A DNA stretch of 64,000 nucleotides from Hydractinia symbiolongicarpus (taxonomy: Eukaryota; Cnidaria; Hydrozoa; Anthoathecata; Hydractiniidae): contig NC_079877.1 of assembly GCF_029227915.1 (NCBI RefSeq), positions 13,577,351 through 13,641,350 of the forward strand. The letters run 5' to 3'. The first letter of the stretch is position 1. The number at the start of each line of letters is the position of its first letter. Made by a program: the position numbers and the translations under genes. The notes beneath the pieces were generated by a model. The model saw only the letters and a list, made by a program, of their open reading frames with translations, was not told where the DNA came from and searched no databases. Of this stretch, positions 10,790 through 21,840 are shown in pieces.

Positions 10790-13507
10790 TTATTGTCTTT
10801 GATTTATCGGGATTGTGTTTACTTGCAGTAAAAAGGGTTCAACTGTTGTACTAGTGTTAGATGGTGGTACAGTTGATGAGTATGACGACTCAGTCTTGGA
10901 GCGTGTTGTTTCCATAGCAGATGATTTTCCATTAATTCTAGGCGTGGTTGATTTAATTGGATTTAATGTAGTTGTTTCAATAGACAAGGGTGCTACTGTT
11001 GTACTGGTGCCAGAGGGTTGTACAGTTGATGAGAACGACGAGTCACTTTTTGAGTGCGTTGATTCAAAAGTAGAAGACTTTTCAATAGTGGTGGATGCGG
11101 TCGATTTAATGGGATTTGATGTAGTTGCTTCCATGGACAAGGGTGCTACTGTTGTACTAGTGTCAGATGGTGGTACAGTTGATGAATATGACGAGTCATT
11201 TTTTGAGCGCGTTGATTCCGTAGTAGATGATTTTCCATTAGTGGTGGATGCGGTCAATTTACTTGGATTGGATGTAGTTGTATCAGTCGGCAATGGTGCT
11301 ACTGTTGTACTAGTATCAGATGGTGGTGCAGTTGATGAGAATGACGAGTCACTTTTCGAGCGCGTTGATTCCGTAGTAGATGATTTTCCATTAGTGGTGG
11401 ATGCGGTCGATTTACTTGGATTGGATGTAGTTGTATCAGGGGGCAATGGTGCTACTGTTGTACTAATGTTAGATGGTGGTACAGTTGATGAAAGTGACGA
11501 TGCAGTCTTGGAGCGTGTTGAATCCATGGTAGATGATTTCCAATTAGTTGTGGATGTGATCGATTTAATTGGATTGGATGTAGTTGTTTCAGTGGAAAAG
11601 GGTGCTACTGTTGTACTGGTGCCAGATGGTGGTACAGTTGATGAAAGTGACGACTTAGTTTTTGAACTTGTTGATTCCATAGTGGATGATTTTCCATTAG
11701 TGGTAGATGCGGTCGATTTTATTGGATAGGGTGTAGTTGTTTCTGCGTACAAGGGTGCTACTGTTGTACTGGTGCCAGACGGTGGCACATTTGATGAAAG
11801 TGACGATGCAGTCTTGGAGCGTGTTGATTCCATGGTAGATGATTTCCCATTAGTTGTGGATGTGGTCGATTTAATTGGATTGGATGTAGTTGTTTCAGTG
11901 GACAAGGGTGCCACTGTTGTACTGGTGCCAGACGGTGGTGCAGTTGATGAGAATGAAGAGTTGCTTTTCGAATGCGTTGATTCCGTAGTAGATGACTTTC
12001 CAATAGTGGTGGATGCGGTCGATTTAATTGGATTTGATGTAGTTTTTTCAGTGGACAAGGATGCTACTGTTGTACTAGCGTCAGATGGTGGTACAGTTGA
12101 TGAGAATGACGAGTCACTTTTCGAGCGCGTTGATTCCGTAGTAGATGATTTTCCATTAGTGGTGGATGCGGTCGATTTACTTGGATTGGATGTAGTTGTA
12201 TCAGTCGGCAATGGTGCTACTGTTGTACTAGTATCAGATGGTGGTGCAGTTGATGAGAATGACGAGTCACTTTTCGAGCGCGTTGATTCTGTAGTAGATG
12301 ATTTTCCATTAGTGGTGGATGCGGTCGATTTACTTGGATTGGATGTAGTTGTATCAGGGGGCAATGGTGCTACTGTTGTACTAGCATCAGATGGTAGTAC
12401 ACTTGATGAGAGTGACGATTCAGTCTTGGAGCGCGTTGATTCCCTAGTAGATGATTTTCCATTAGTTGTGGATGTGGTCGATTTAATTGGATTGGATGTA
12501 GTTGTTTCAGTGGACAATGGTGCTACTGTTGTACTAATGCCAGATGGTGGTATAGTTGATGAGAATGACGTGTCACTTTTCGAGCGCGTTGACTCTATAG
12601 TAGATGATTTTCCATTAGTGGTGGATGCGGTCGGTGTAATTGGATTAGATGTAGTCGTTGTTTCAGTGGACAAGGGTGCTCCTATTGTTGTACTGGTGCC
12701 AGATGGTGGTACAGTTGATGAGAATAAGGACTCATTCTTTGAACGTGTTGATTCCATAGCAGATGATTTTCCATTAATTTTAGGCGTGGTCGATTTTATT
12801 GGATAGGATGTAATAGTTTTAATAGACATGGGTGCTACTGTTGTACTGGTGCCAGATGGTGGTACAGTTGATAGGACTGAAGAGTCATTCTTTGAGGTAA
12901 CTGTAAAGGGTGCAGATGTTGGAGATGTTGTTTCCTTTGCTGTTGCCGTTAATGTGGTATTGGCGGTCTGTTGAGGGCTATAGGTGGGAGTTAGTGATAC
13001 CTTTGATGTATTCTCAGTAGCTATTGATGTCTCAGCAGGCAATGCTGTATTTTGCAAAGTTGTTGTTGTAGAAGATGTTGATGAAATGTAAGGAGTGGTG
13101 GTTGTTAACTCGAGAGGCGTTTTCGGGGTAGCTTGTGTTGTGTTTGGGCTTAACATTGGTGCAACTGCTGTAACCAAAGTACCTGCACATCTTGGGCTTC
13201 TGTAATCCCGGGTATGGAAACAAGGAAGTGTGCAATAATCAGCAATTATCCTGTTGTTGAATTTCCCTCCATCAATGTAAACTGCATTTGGTCCAGTCCA
13301 TCCCCACCAGCATAAACAACGCCCAGAAGTCAAGCATTTACCTACAGCTTTCCAGTAGCGCCATCCGCACCTGTAGTGACAAGGCCATGCGATGACTTTT
13401 GTAGTTACAGCTGCTCTTTTACCTTTTCTTTTTCCAAATTTGGAGATCTTTGACTTGCAATGACAAACGATGCAAAACAACACGATCATAAGAAAGGAAA
13501 TCTTCAT
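10790..13507 (-). CDS. Large mucin-like secreted protein, 51-residue repeats (gene C)
   Basis: This encodes 905 residues from the first ATG at 13507; the frame is open a further 36 bp upstream but only from TTG, so 13507 is chosen. The signal peptide is about residues 1-18. A strongly basic linker with KFGKRKGKR follows, then the head at about 42-105 (C-x3-C-x10-C-x5-C-x-C-x25-C-x3-C-x10-C, core GRCLCWWGWTGPN). After about 110 Thr-rich residues the tail holds roughly 13 repeats of 51 residues (153 bp), each with a PPSGTSTTVAP-type start and an NGKSST/ESTRSK-type middle. Many Ser/Thr and occasional N-x-S sequons suggest dense glycosylation. No membrane segment or GPI-type hydrophobic end is visible, so secretion is inferred. 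The last 17 residues diverge from the repeat. Confidence 0.85.
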   Translation of the reverse strand: MKISFLMIVLFCIVCHCKSKISKFGKRKGKRAAVTTKVIAWPCHYRCGWRYWKAVGKCLTSGRCLCWWGWTGPNAVYIDGGKFNNRIIADYCTLPCFHTRDYRSPRCAGTLVTAVAPMLSPNTTQATPKTPLELTTTTPYISSTSSTTTTLQNTALPAETSIATENTSKVSLTPTYSPQQTANTTLTATAKETTSPTSAPFTVTSKNDSSVLSTVPPSGTSTTVAPMSIKTITSYPIKSTTPKINGKSSAMESTRSKNESLFSSTVPPSGTSTTIGAPLSTETTTTSNPITPTASTTNGKSSTIESTRSKSDTSFSSTIPPSGISTTVAPLSTETTTSNPIKSTTSTTNGKSSTRESTRSKTESSLSSSVLPSDASTTVAPLPPDTTTSNPSKSTASTTNGKSSTTESTRSKSDSSFSSTAPPSDTSTTVAPLPTDTTTSNPSKSTASTTNGKSSTTESTRSKSDSSFSSTVPPSDASTTVASLSTEKTTSNPIKSTASTTIGKSSTTESTHSKSNSSFSSTAPPSGTSTTVAPLSTETTTSNPIKSTTSTTNGKSSTMESTRSKTASSLSSNVPPSGTSTTVAPLYAETTTPYPIKSTASTTNGKSSTMESTSSKTKSSLSSTVPPSGTSTTVAPFSTETTTSNPIKSITSTTNWKSSTMDSTRSKTASSLSSTVPPSNISTTVAPLPPDTTTSNPSKSTASTTNGKSSTTESTRSKSDSSFSSTAPPSDTSTTVAPLPTDTTTSNPSKLTASTTNGKSSTTESTRSKNDSSYSSTVPPSDTSTTVAPLSMEATTSNPIKSTASTTIEKSSTFESTHSKSDSSFSSTVQPSGTSTTVAPLSIETTTLNPIKSTTPRINGKSSAMETTRSKTESSYSSTVPPSNTSTTVEPFLLQVNTIPINQRQ
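10980..12900 (-). repeat. 153-bp coding minisatellite in gene C
   Basis: About 12-13 tandem units spaced 153 bp apart, for example the string TGCTACTGTTGTACT at about 10991 and 11144. Because 153 is divisible by 3 the frame is kept. A two-unit block around 11280-11460 recurs almost unchanged around 12180-12360. This indicates a later duplication of several units at once by unequal exchange. Confidence 0.85.
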
Positions 13508-15139
13508 TTTACCTAACAATTCTTCTTGATATCCGTGAAACAAGATGCACTATAGCTCGTCAATTCAAATTACTCGTAGTGCTCAAAATGCGAAAATATT
13601 TACTTTTTTGCGACCTATTGTTTACCATTAAACTTCTGTATATTTCATTCATCAACAGATTTTTTGTTCTAACAAAAAAGTAAATAAAGCTTAAAATCAT
13701 GCAGAAAAGAGCACCCATATTAGCCATTCCCTTTTAGTAACTAACGAGCGTCTTCTATTTCCTAGGTACGAGTTAATTAATTGGTACAGCTAACTTTCCG
13801 ATGAAGATAACAAAACAATACCTATATGTTACAACGTTTTGTTACTCTAGAAACAAGTTCGTAGACAAACACGAAAGAAATGTTAGAAATAAGGAAAACA
13901 ATGATCATTCTGAATGCACATAATAACCTTTTCCGACTTTAATTCTCATTCTGCTCCTCTGTTTCTGAATCTTAAAATTCTTTCTTTTTTGATGATGTCA
14001 AGATGTGCAATATTATTTTTCTTCATAAGTTAATCAATAACAAACTACCTTTTACTCTTCTAAATAATTTTATAATTACATTTAATGCTTGCAATCGTCC
14101 AAATTATCGTGCTAATCCGGGCTCAATACGGTTTTTTAGAGTTAGAACAGTCACACTTGGGAATAACTCTATCCAGTTACAATCCATCATCTCCTGGAAA
14201 CTTCTTCAACAGTTTTTAGAAGTTAATATGTCTACGCTATCGTTGGGTATCTGGTCAAGTGTTATTTTTTTTCATCATATAGTAGTTTTAACATTTAATC
14301 CTTTTATTGTTGCATATATCGATCGTTATTTATGAGTACATAAAGTTTGTAATTATAGTATTTTTCGAAGTTGTAACTTGGTTCGGTGGTCATTCCTACC
14401 TATTAGGTATTATCCTATCGGAATGGTCTCCAGTCTATTAGGACAAATAAATAAATACTTACTTACTTCTGTAGTATGCTGCAAATTGTTATCCACATTC
14501 AAATATGAACTTTTTTGATAGACGAAGAAAACAATTTATTTAGTAAACTAATTACAAATCTTATGAACCGAAATTGTAGTGGAGAATGGAATTAAATACA
14601 ATCTACATTTGAACTCATAACCAGCTTTCTGACTCCCAAATTTTTTTTTTTTTTGTGACAATACACGTTTCGGTAATTACATGTTTTTGACGTGTTTAGA
14701 AATTTTTAACTTAATCCGACATTTTAAAGGAGATGTTAATGATACAGTTACAGCCTTCTAAATTTCCGACTTTTACTTTAATAAGCTCAGTTTAACCAGA
14801 GGATAGTTAGTAAAAATATTTAAAAAAATGTTTCAGCAGCATTAAACGCATATTACCTAAATCTTTCAATCTAATCATGCATTTACTGAATCATTTTCAG
14901 CACTATCACAATTTTACAAAGAATGGCATCATTATTAAAAGTGGCAAAAAAATTGGACACATTAGTGTCACGATATATTTCATGTTTGAATAATAATAAA
15001 AAAAAAGAATTATTTACACAAAAGCATAACTGTAATGACGTTGAAAACCCACTTATATATCCAGCATCATTTTATAGTTTATTTCTTTCCTTAAAATTTC
15101 TTCCATATGTATTGATCGACGCTGCTAACTTTACATAAC
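13508..15139. other. Spacer between genes C and D, including the 3' flank of D
   Basis: No gene is supported. The open frame at 14003-14335 (plus) has no recognisable features. The last 220 bp (from about 14920) are the 3' flank of gene D and align with the 3' flank of gene E at 22646-22826, including a shared AATAAA (minus strand, about 15078-15083 here and 22790-22795 there). Confidence 0.55.
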
Positions 15140-16498
15140 CTAATTGGGTGTAATGCCATCGTTCGTTGTTGTTTCTTCCGTTGTGGTTGTTGTCGGATAA
15201 GGTGTTGTTGTGGGTTCTGGCGTCGTCGTCGTTGTTGTTGTCGTTGTTGTTGTAGGTTCTAGTGTTGTCGTTGTCGTTGTAGGTTCTGGTGTTGTCGTTG
15301 TAGGTTCTGGTGTCGTCGTCGTTGTCGTCGTCGTAGGTTTCGGTGTCGTTGTTGTTGTTGTTGTTGTCGTTGTAGTAGTTTCTGGAGTCGTTGTAGTCGT
15401 TGTTGTAGGCTCTGGCGTGGTTGTCGTCGTTGTAGGTTCTGGCGTCGTCGTCGTCGTTGTAGGTTCTGGCGTCGTCGTTGTTGTTGTTGTCGTTGTAGGT
15501 TCTTGTGTTGTCGTTGTAGGTTCTGGCGTAGTCGTTGTGGTTGTAGGTTCTGGTGTTGTTGTTGTTGTTGTAGGTTCGGGAGTCGTCGTCGTCGTAGGTT
15601 CTGGTGTCGTCGTTGTTGTTGTAGGTTCTGGTGTAGTCGTTGTTGTCGTTGTAGGTTCTGGCGTCGTCGTTGTTGTCGTTGTAGGTTCTGGCGTCGTCGT
15701 CGTTGTTGTTGTCGTTGTAGGTTCTGGTGTTGTCGTTGTCGTTGTAGGTTCTGGCGTCGTCGTCGTTGTTGTCGTTGTAGGTTCTGGCGTCGTCGTCGTT
15801 GTTGTTGTTGTTGTAGGTTCTGGTGTTGTCGTTGTGGTTGTAGGTTCTGGCGTAGTCGTTGTGGTTGTAGGTTCTGGCGTAGTCGTTGTTGTTGTAGGTT
15901 CTGGTGTCGTCGTCGTTGTTGTTGTTGTTGTAGGTTCTGGTGTTGTCGTTGTCGTTGTAGGTTCTGGCGTTGTCGTCGTCGTTGTTGTCGTTGTTGTCGT
16001 TGTAGGTTCTGGCGTCGTCGTTGTTGTTGTTGTCGTTGTAGGTTTTGGTGTTGTCGTCGTTGTGGTTGTAGGTTCTGGTGTAGTCGTTGTTGTCGTAGGT
16101 TCTGGTGTAGTCGTTGTTGTCGTAGGTTCTGGCGTCGTCGTCGTCATTGTTGTGGTTGTACGTTTTGTCGTCGTTGTTGTTGTGGTGGTGGTACTTGATA
16201 ATTTTCTGTAGATACAATGAGGATTTCTGTAGTCATGTGTAAAATGGCATGGTTCAATACAATAATCAGCTAGTATTCTATTATGCAGTTCTCCATCATC
16301 AACATAAACACCATTTGGACCTGTCCATCCCCACCAGCATAAGCAACGGCCTGTAGACTGACATACTCCTGCGCGGTGCCAAAACAAATAACCACATAAA
16401 GGATGGCATGCTGCTTTCGAATAATGTAAGGGTATACTATCTATCTCAGTTATCAAAGACGACATGTAAATGAAAATAAATAAAGCTTTATGCAACAT
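15140..16498 (-). CDS. Thr-rich mucin-like secreted protein (gene D)
   Basis: This encodes 452 residues when started at the ATG at 16498 (MLHKALFIF...). An in-frame ATG at 16528 would add 10 residues. I prefer 16498 because that Met, and the signal peptide it begins, is the one shared with gene E. The signal peptide is about 1-20. The head lies at about 31-95 with spacing C-x3-C-x10-C-x5-C-x-C-x25-C-x3-C-x10-C and core GRCLCWWGWTGPN. From residue 100 to the end the protein is almost only Thr in runs of 3-12 punctuated by PEP (occasionally PKP), with no Ser. Proteins of this type are expected to be O-glycosylated rods. The nearest relative is gene E by head, signal peptide and both flanks. The opposite-frame open readings rich in Val/Gly or Asn/Asp are artefacts of the repeat. 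Confidence 0.85.
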   Translation of the reverse strand: MLHKALFIFIYMSSLITEIDSIPLHYSKAACHPLCGYLFWHRAGVCQSTGRCLCWWGWTGPNGVYVDDGELHNRILADYCIEPCHFTHDYRNPHCIYRKLSSTTTTTTTTTKRTTTTMTTTTPEPTTTTTTPEPTTTTTTPEPTTTTTTTPKPTTTTTTTTTPEPTTTTTTTTTTTTPEPTTTTTTPEPTTTTTTTTTPEPTTTTTTPEPTTTTTTPEPTTTTTTPEPTTTTTTTTTPEPTTTTTTTTPEPTTTTTTPEPTTTTTTTTTPEPTTTTTTTPEPTTTTTTTPEPTTTTTTPEPTTTTTPEPTTTTTTPEPTTTTTTPEPTTTTQEPTTTTTTTTTPEPTTTTTTPEPTTTTTTPEPTTTTTTTPETTTTTTTTTTTTPKPTTTTTTTTPEPTTTTPEPTTTTTTLEPTTTTTTTTTTTPEPTTTPYPTTTTTEETTTNDGITPN

Positions 16499-19400
16499 TG
16501 TTAAATCAATATGCGAACTCAAATACATTGATTATTAAGTTAGTTTTCTTTTCTTTTATTCCTTTCTTCGTAGTATGTAAAATACATCAAGAATTAATTC
16601 ACATATAAAACTTCGCACAGCGCGTTTATTTATGTTGTTTTACAAATGTCTTTACCAATGATAAAACCACTTTGGTTTTAAAGAAGTAGTGTTGGTTAAT
16701 TACCAGCAATAAATTGTTTTATTATGCTATTTTCTACATTCCAATGTCGTGTGCTTCATCTCCTATGCTTGACCACTGCGAAGGACGTCACTCGAATCAT
16801 TTCTTGTGGTCAATGGATAATTTTACGCAAATGTTCAGAATATAAACAGAAATGAAACGTTTTAAAGCTTTTAAATTAGTTCCTTCCTGCTGCACAAGTT
16901 TTTTATAAGAGGAGCCTGAAGATTAAAACAGTTTGCGAATACCTCTCATTTCCACCTTTAATCACATTTCAGTAAAGTGAAGCTTTAAATAAACGGCCTT
17001 TTGTTAAACTTCTACTTTATTGTTAAGAAAACGCATGATAGGAACACTTTTTATTTACCGTGGGAGTTCTGAGAGAGTCCCCGGAGACCACTGTGGCGCT
17101 TGACCAAGAAAGCTAATATAGCAACTTCATACAACAGCTTTGGCGTCGGGGAAAAAAGTCAATACTTCCTTGTTTCCTTGTTTGTTATTATAATAGTTAG
17201 TATGTACTACCATCGCAAACAAGATTAACGAAACACATTTCAAAATCCCCCTCGTCTTCCACTTCAATGATGCCTTCGCTACCCAGGAGGGGAGGGGGTG
17301 GGGAGAGAAGTATTGCTGCGTTATAAGCAACTTTTAAAACAACAATTTTGTTCAAGGTGTTTAATAAGATTTCATCCGCAATTGTATTGATTGCCCATTG
17401 GATAATGACAAGTTTAAAATTGCATCTGTGAAGGAGAGTTACAAATATTTGATACGTCCACCTTACCACAAAAAATGTGGGTTATGAAAGTTCATTACCA
17501 TCTGCATGTCCTATTTTGCAACCTTTGCCAAGATAAGATTAGAGTAAGAAACTAAAATTGGTGTGCAGGTTATTTGTTATGTAATAAAAGTAATTCCATT
17601 CAACACTTCGTTAAAATATGCATCGTGTTTGTAGAAGGTCACTCAATACATACCAGGTTAAGATTTTATGTGACTCTTCACGTGTTTGATTTTTTCTTTC
17701 CTACACATTTTTCATGACACTAATCAGCACACAACTTCGTCTCCAGGACATGTTAATGATTGTTAATAAGAATGACTGTTGCATTTTTTGTCCAGGTTAA
17801 AAATGAAATATAGCATTTTAGGGTTTAAAGAAGAGAGAAGTAAAATCTTGCGACAGTTTTGCAATTTATTTTTCTCATAAAAAATACCTTATTTCCTCAC
17901 TAAATGCAACCCTACAGAAAGAAAAAATATAAGAGATCGCCCAATTACAGTGCTATTAATAACATCAGTTGTCATATCTGTTGCCAGCTTGTGATGTTAA
18001 AGTATCAAAAGAAAGCCAGAAAATGTTTTTTCCTTAACCAAAATCCAATCTCGAACCCAGGGCTTCCTATCTGATTTGTGTTCTGGCGCTCATTTACCTT
18101 CCAATGTCCTAGAGTAAAAACTTGATATAAAAATGTCCACTATACGTGTTTATTTTAGCCAGAGGTGAGCAAGAAAGAACCCCTGGAATTAAGATTTACC
18201 AAATTCCGTACGTAGTCACGTCTTGTTGAAAACGAGCCACCGCTCAGACTTTACTCTAAAGGAAATATTTCATCACGCAATTTAGCCATGTTTAAGTCTT
18301 AAATAAACCAATTTTAAGATTTTGGCTGACTAATGTAAATCCAGCATGATGTGATAAGGAGCTTAACCAGCAAGATATTTGCGCTTTCCTGTTAACTGTC
18401 TTTAATCCTAAAGCCCTCCACAAACTATTTTGAGCAAGGTGACAAATTTTGAAATTCGTTTCCGCAAGTGATTACAGACTGTACCACTATCGCGCCATTT
18501 TAACTTGTCAATGATTACGGAGCTGTTGATCCTGATTATAGGATAATATATATTTATCCGTAACCAATTTTACCTCTCCCATTTTTAACCAGTGTATATT
18601 AATATTGTTTAGAGTGCTTTGCAATTATGTAGTCTAGCTACAACTAAATTTCTTGTCTGTAGCATTTATCGGATCATTATTAACCGCTCATGTGAAAATA
18701 TGTTACTTCAACACCAACGTCAACAAATTTATTTATTTATTATGTTTTTCATCATTTTTAGTGGGGTACAGTGCATAAAATGTACTTGGGAAGACCAACC
18801 CGCCTGTTTGCTTAGCCGGTTAAGTTGGTGCACCAATCGAAATCAGATGTTTTAATAACATTTGTTGACGTATGAAACTTGCATAACCTTTAGAACAAAG
18901 AAACTATTTCAAATTGATAATTACCGTTTGTGTCGGATTGGCTGCTGCTGAGCAGTTGCTTCGTTTTTGAAAGAATTGGAGACTCGTGCTGTTTATGAGG
19001 TGTTGCGTTTAACAAGGACGTAGTGCGTTTGAAGCCATAAAATGTCCGTTATAGCCATCATTCACTTAAATTTTTAAAAAAAGATTAAGGAACATTTGGG
19101 ACATTTTTGGTTAAAAATAGGACATTATTGGTTAAAAATTAAAAAAAGATATTTAAGGAACAAGTAAAGACAGAGATCGTTTGTTTAGCAAGTATCTCAA
19201 TCCAGTAAAAGAACCTTCTTTGGTATTTATTTTCGTGAAGCCATTTACAATATGAATGTCTGTAGGAGCCCGTCAAGACATCTATGGACAAGACGTTTTC
19301 TCGCTGAAAGAAAAAGCCCTTCAATTAAAAAACCTAAGGTTTCATACATATGACGACAAATAATTTTGTGCTGCGCATTAGGACAATTAGTTAAGAAATA

Positions 19401-20267
19401 TGCCAGCGAATTAAGGCTCATGAAAATTGTACATACGTATCATATGCAACTGCCAGAGAACTCCCACCATCACACACCACACGAATTAATTATTTAAGTT
19501 ATGTGCAAGGTTAATGGTCTTAGATAATGTTCCCATGCTGTTAGAAATTGTGTTAACAGCGATGTCCAAAGGATTTTCAAAAGAGAGTATCTCCACAGTT
19601 AACTGTTTCAAGCGAGAAATGAGACAATGGAACGACAATGAAGCTATGTTTGATCAAATGTAACATCCTGCTTGAAAATGATAAACTGTGCTTCAGTGAT
19701 AGATGTTTTAATAAACAAAACGTTCACACTTTGAGTTGCATAACCTGTGTGAAAAACCGAAAAGTGACGCATTCTCATTCACAGGGCGTTTCATCTTTTG
19801 TAATACGAAAGACGATGACAAAGAATTTGTTGTATATTTTACCAAATACCAAAAAGGCAAAAAATCATCAAATGAGGATGATTCAATATTGTGTTGAACT
19901 AGTTAACTCATGATAAGCGTGTACCCATACATTACAAATCTTTTGTTTTTTGCGGTGGTTGAATAATGTTAATGTCGGAACTCTACCCTGTTTGTCATTA
20001 TTAAATTCCTTTTAAGGTATATAATATTCAAAGCAATGATTTTTTTCTAACGTCAGTTTAAACTTGAGTAATACTTAGTGTTTAGAAAAGAATGCCAGTC
20101 ACCGTTAGCATATTGTAAACCTTTCTGTAAAAGTAAAATAAGATTGCCTGACATAGCCAAAGCCAATATTCGTTTATGTTGTTCATTAAATTTGGTAAAA
20201 GAAACCTAGTATAGCAATGCAAGTACTTCTTTTTCCGCCATTTTGAAAGCGTGGTCGTTTACTCAAT
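16499..20267. other. Gene-poor spacer upstream of gene D
   Basis: The first 300 bp align with the region upstream of gene E (27111-27370) and so are duplicated promoter or leader sequence. After that I find no convincing gene. The tract at 18800-18845 reads like the first half of a tRNA-derived SINE (TTAGCCGGTTAAG). Confidence 0.5.
18035..18120 (-). mobile_element. tRNA-derived SINE-like fragment
   Basis: On the minus strand an A-box-like GGTAAATGAGCGCC stretch is followed about 35-40 bp later by a B-box-like GGGTTCGAGATTGG (18046-18059). This is the spacing of a pol III internal promoter. It does not fold as an intact tRNA, so a SINE or tRNA relic is the best reading. Confidence 0.35.
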
Positions 20268-20345
20268 ACCGTAAATCCTAGATTAAGCGCCGCCGTCGAA
20301 TAAGCGCCGCACCTTAGACTGTAAATGCGGCGCTTATTCGAGGCA
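20266..20345. mobile_element. Palindromic MITE-like fragment (AATAAGCGCCGC stem)
   Basis: The arm CGAATAAGCGCCGCA at 20297-20311 is exactly inverted at 20326-20340 across a 14-base loop, next to ACCGTAAATCC at 20268. The GC content of the stem stands out strongly against the surroundings. I associate this type of hairpin with a dispersed element of cnidarian genomes; that association is from memory and unverified. Confidence 0.55.
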
Positions 20346-21039
20346 TTAATTGATAGGGGTTCGATAAGACTAAAACGTTATATTTTATAGTGTATCAATT
20401 CTTGGCAATTTTTTCTTGTCAAAAGATATCTTATCAATTTCAAAATGACTACATTTAGTTTTCTTCTTTCTCAGTTCATGATGTAGAATGTTGGCATCAC
20501 GTAGTTGTTTAGCATCACGTAGTTGTTTGGTAAGGCAGATGGACTTTCTTGGAATAATTAAACCGATCTCGCGCTTTCTTTTTCCTTACACAGTAACAGT
20601 CATTTTGTTTGAGTTGTTTGATTTTAGAAAATAGTCCAATAAGGACGAACATTCGATTGGGATATGTCAAAAAAGTTTTTCGTCTGTTTTATCAACTTTT
20701 TTGTAAACTCCAATGTCGTGCTTGTCGTACTCAAATGCTTCACTGCGGTTGTCTTAAAAACAGATCAATTGTTTCCCGATTTCAGGCTTCCAGCTTGCCT
20801 TGTAGACATGATGTCCACGAATGTTTGTATAGTATTCTATTCTGTACATTATTGCAAAACTAACAGGCTGCAACCTTGCCATGTTTTATTTCTTGACTCC
20901 ACTAAACTTTGTTTGATTTTTTCTGTTTTGTTATTGTACACGTTCGATCGAATTGACATTCGAAAATCGAATGTCTTGTTTTCCTTCTCTTTTACCAAAA
21001 CACGTTCAAGTCGAAAGAGGAAAAATGTTTATTCTTATC

Positions 21040-21625
21040 CTGTAAAAAGGAAAATAGAAGGTGTAAATTATGCTGAGATTCATGGTAACAGACCAGCTGG
21101 ACGAAAGTAGTAGTAGACGAAAAAAGAATTATAGAGTGAAGGAAAAACAAGGCGAAGATATCCACCCGGATTTTTTTTAAAAACAGTAAAACAAGAAAAC
21201 GATTAGATGGTGGTACGAAGCCTTTAAGTACCAACCTTAAAGAGCGCAACATGGACTGGATAACAATTCGGCGAGCATCAGGACTTAAAGTATCGAGAAA
21301 GGTTATAATGAAAAAAGCAAAATTACTGCGTCAGGAAAAAAGCACTTCTGAAGGTGTTTTCCAAAATGAAGAGTTTAAAGCATCAAGAGGATGGCTAGAA
21401 AATTTTATGCGCCGTAATAACTTGTCACTGACAAAAAAGACTTCTGTAGCTCAGAAGGGCCTGAAAAGCTTTTGCTAAACCTTTATCTTACGTTATCCAG
21501 ATGCGTCGAATGCAAAAAGCACATAACTACCAAGCTTCCCGTATAATTGCGATGGATGAGACTCCCGTATGGAGTGACATGGTCAAACAAACAACCGTTG
21601 ATCCGTCTGGCAAAAAAACCACCAC
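21040..21625 (+). pseudogene. Decayed Tigger/pogo-type transposase
   Basis: Several frames together give a recognisable transposase of the Tc1/mariner superfamily, pogo/Tigger branch. Around 21040-21108 is an N-terminal helix-turn-helix start (GNRPAGRK). After a frameshift, 21251-21478 encodes a CENP-B-like DNA-binding half with the ASRGWLENFMRRNNLSLTKK signature. After a stop and a further frame change, 21501-21620 begins the DDE catalytic domain with IIAMDETPVWSDM, which holds the first catalytic Asp, and then ends at a stop. At least two frame breaks and the loss of the remaining catalytic part make it dead. No terminal inverted repeats were identified. Confidence 0.7.
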
Positions 21626-21654
21626 AATATAAAGTACACAAAAAATTTGGCAGC

Positions 21655-21840
21655 AAATGTCTATTAACAAACCGGACTGTAGGAACAGGGAACTATGTCG
21701 TTTCTGACTAACCAATAGACTAATCACATTGCTATCATTGATGTCATTTCTATTGCATATAATTATTTTACGTACAAGAAAACTTCATTGTCAGCTCATA
21801 ATTAACACGTAATTTCCTCTTTTAATTCACAATATAGGAA
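21655..21840 (+). repeat. Direct repeat, left copy, flanking gene E
   Basis: This stretch aligns along about 180 bp with 28231-28400 in the same orientation. Shared strings include ATAGACTAATCACATTGCTAT, TGATGTCATTTCT and ATTTCCTCTTTTA. The two copies bracket gene E about 6.6 kb apart. Confidence 0.75.

Noticed and set aside
10815-12806. Long plus-strand open frames opposite gene C (304 and 344 codons)
   Set aside because: They are antisense readings of an in-frame 153-bp repeat that stay open because the period is a multiple of three. There is no signal peptide and the frame breaks within the array.
13395-13450. SKFGKR-like amidation/cleavage motif in gene C suggesting a neuropeptide precursor
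   Set aside because: It occurs once, lies in a generally basic linker and is not repeated, whereas neuropeptide precursors normally carry several copies.
15072-16217. Asn/Asp/Arg-rich (minus) and Val/Gly-rich (plus) frames over gene D
   Set aside because: Shadow frames of Thr-codon repeats. Only the frame of gene D carries the signal peptide and the conserved Cys head.
18619-18855. Possible small secreted Cys-containing peptide on the plus strand
   Set aside because: The hydrophobic part comes from AT-rich sequence (TTTATTTATTTATT) and the Cys-containing end overlaps a tRNA-SINE-like stretch. No homology or splice support.
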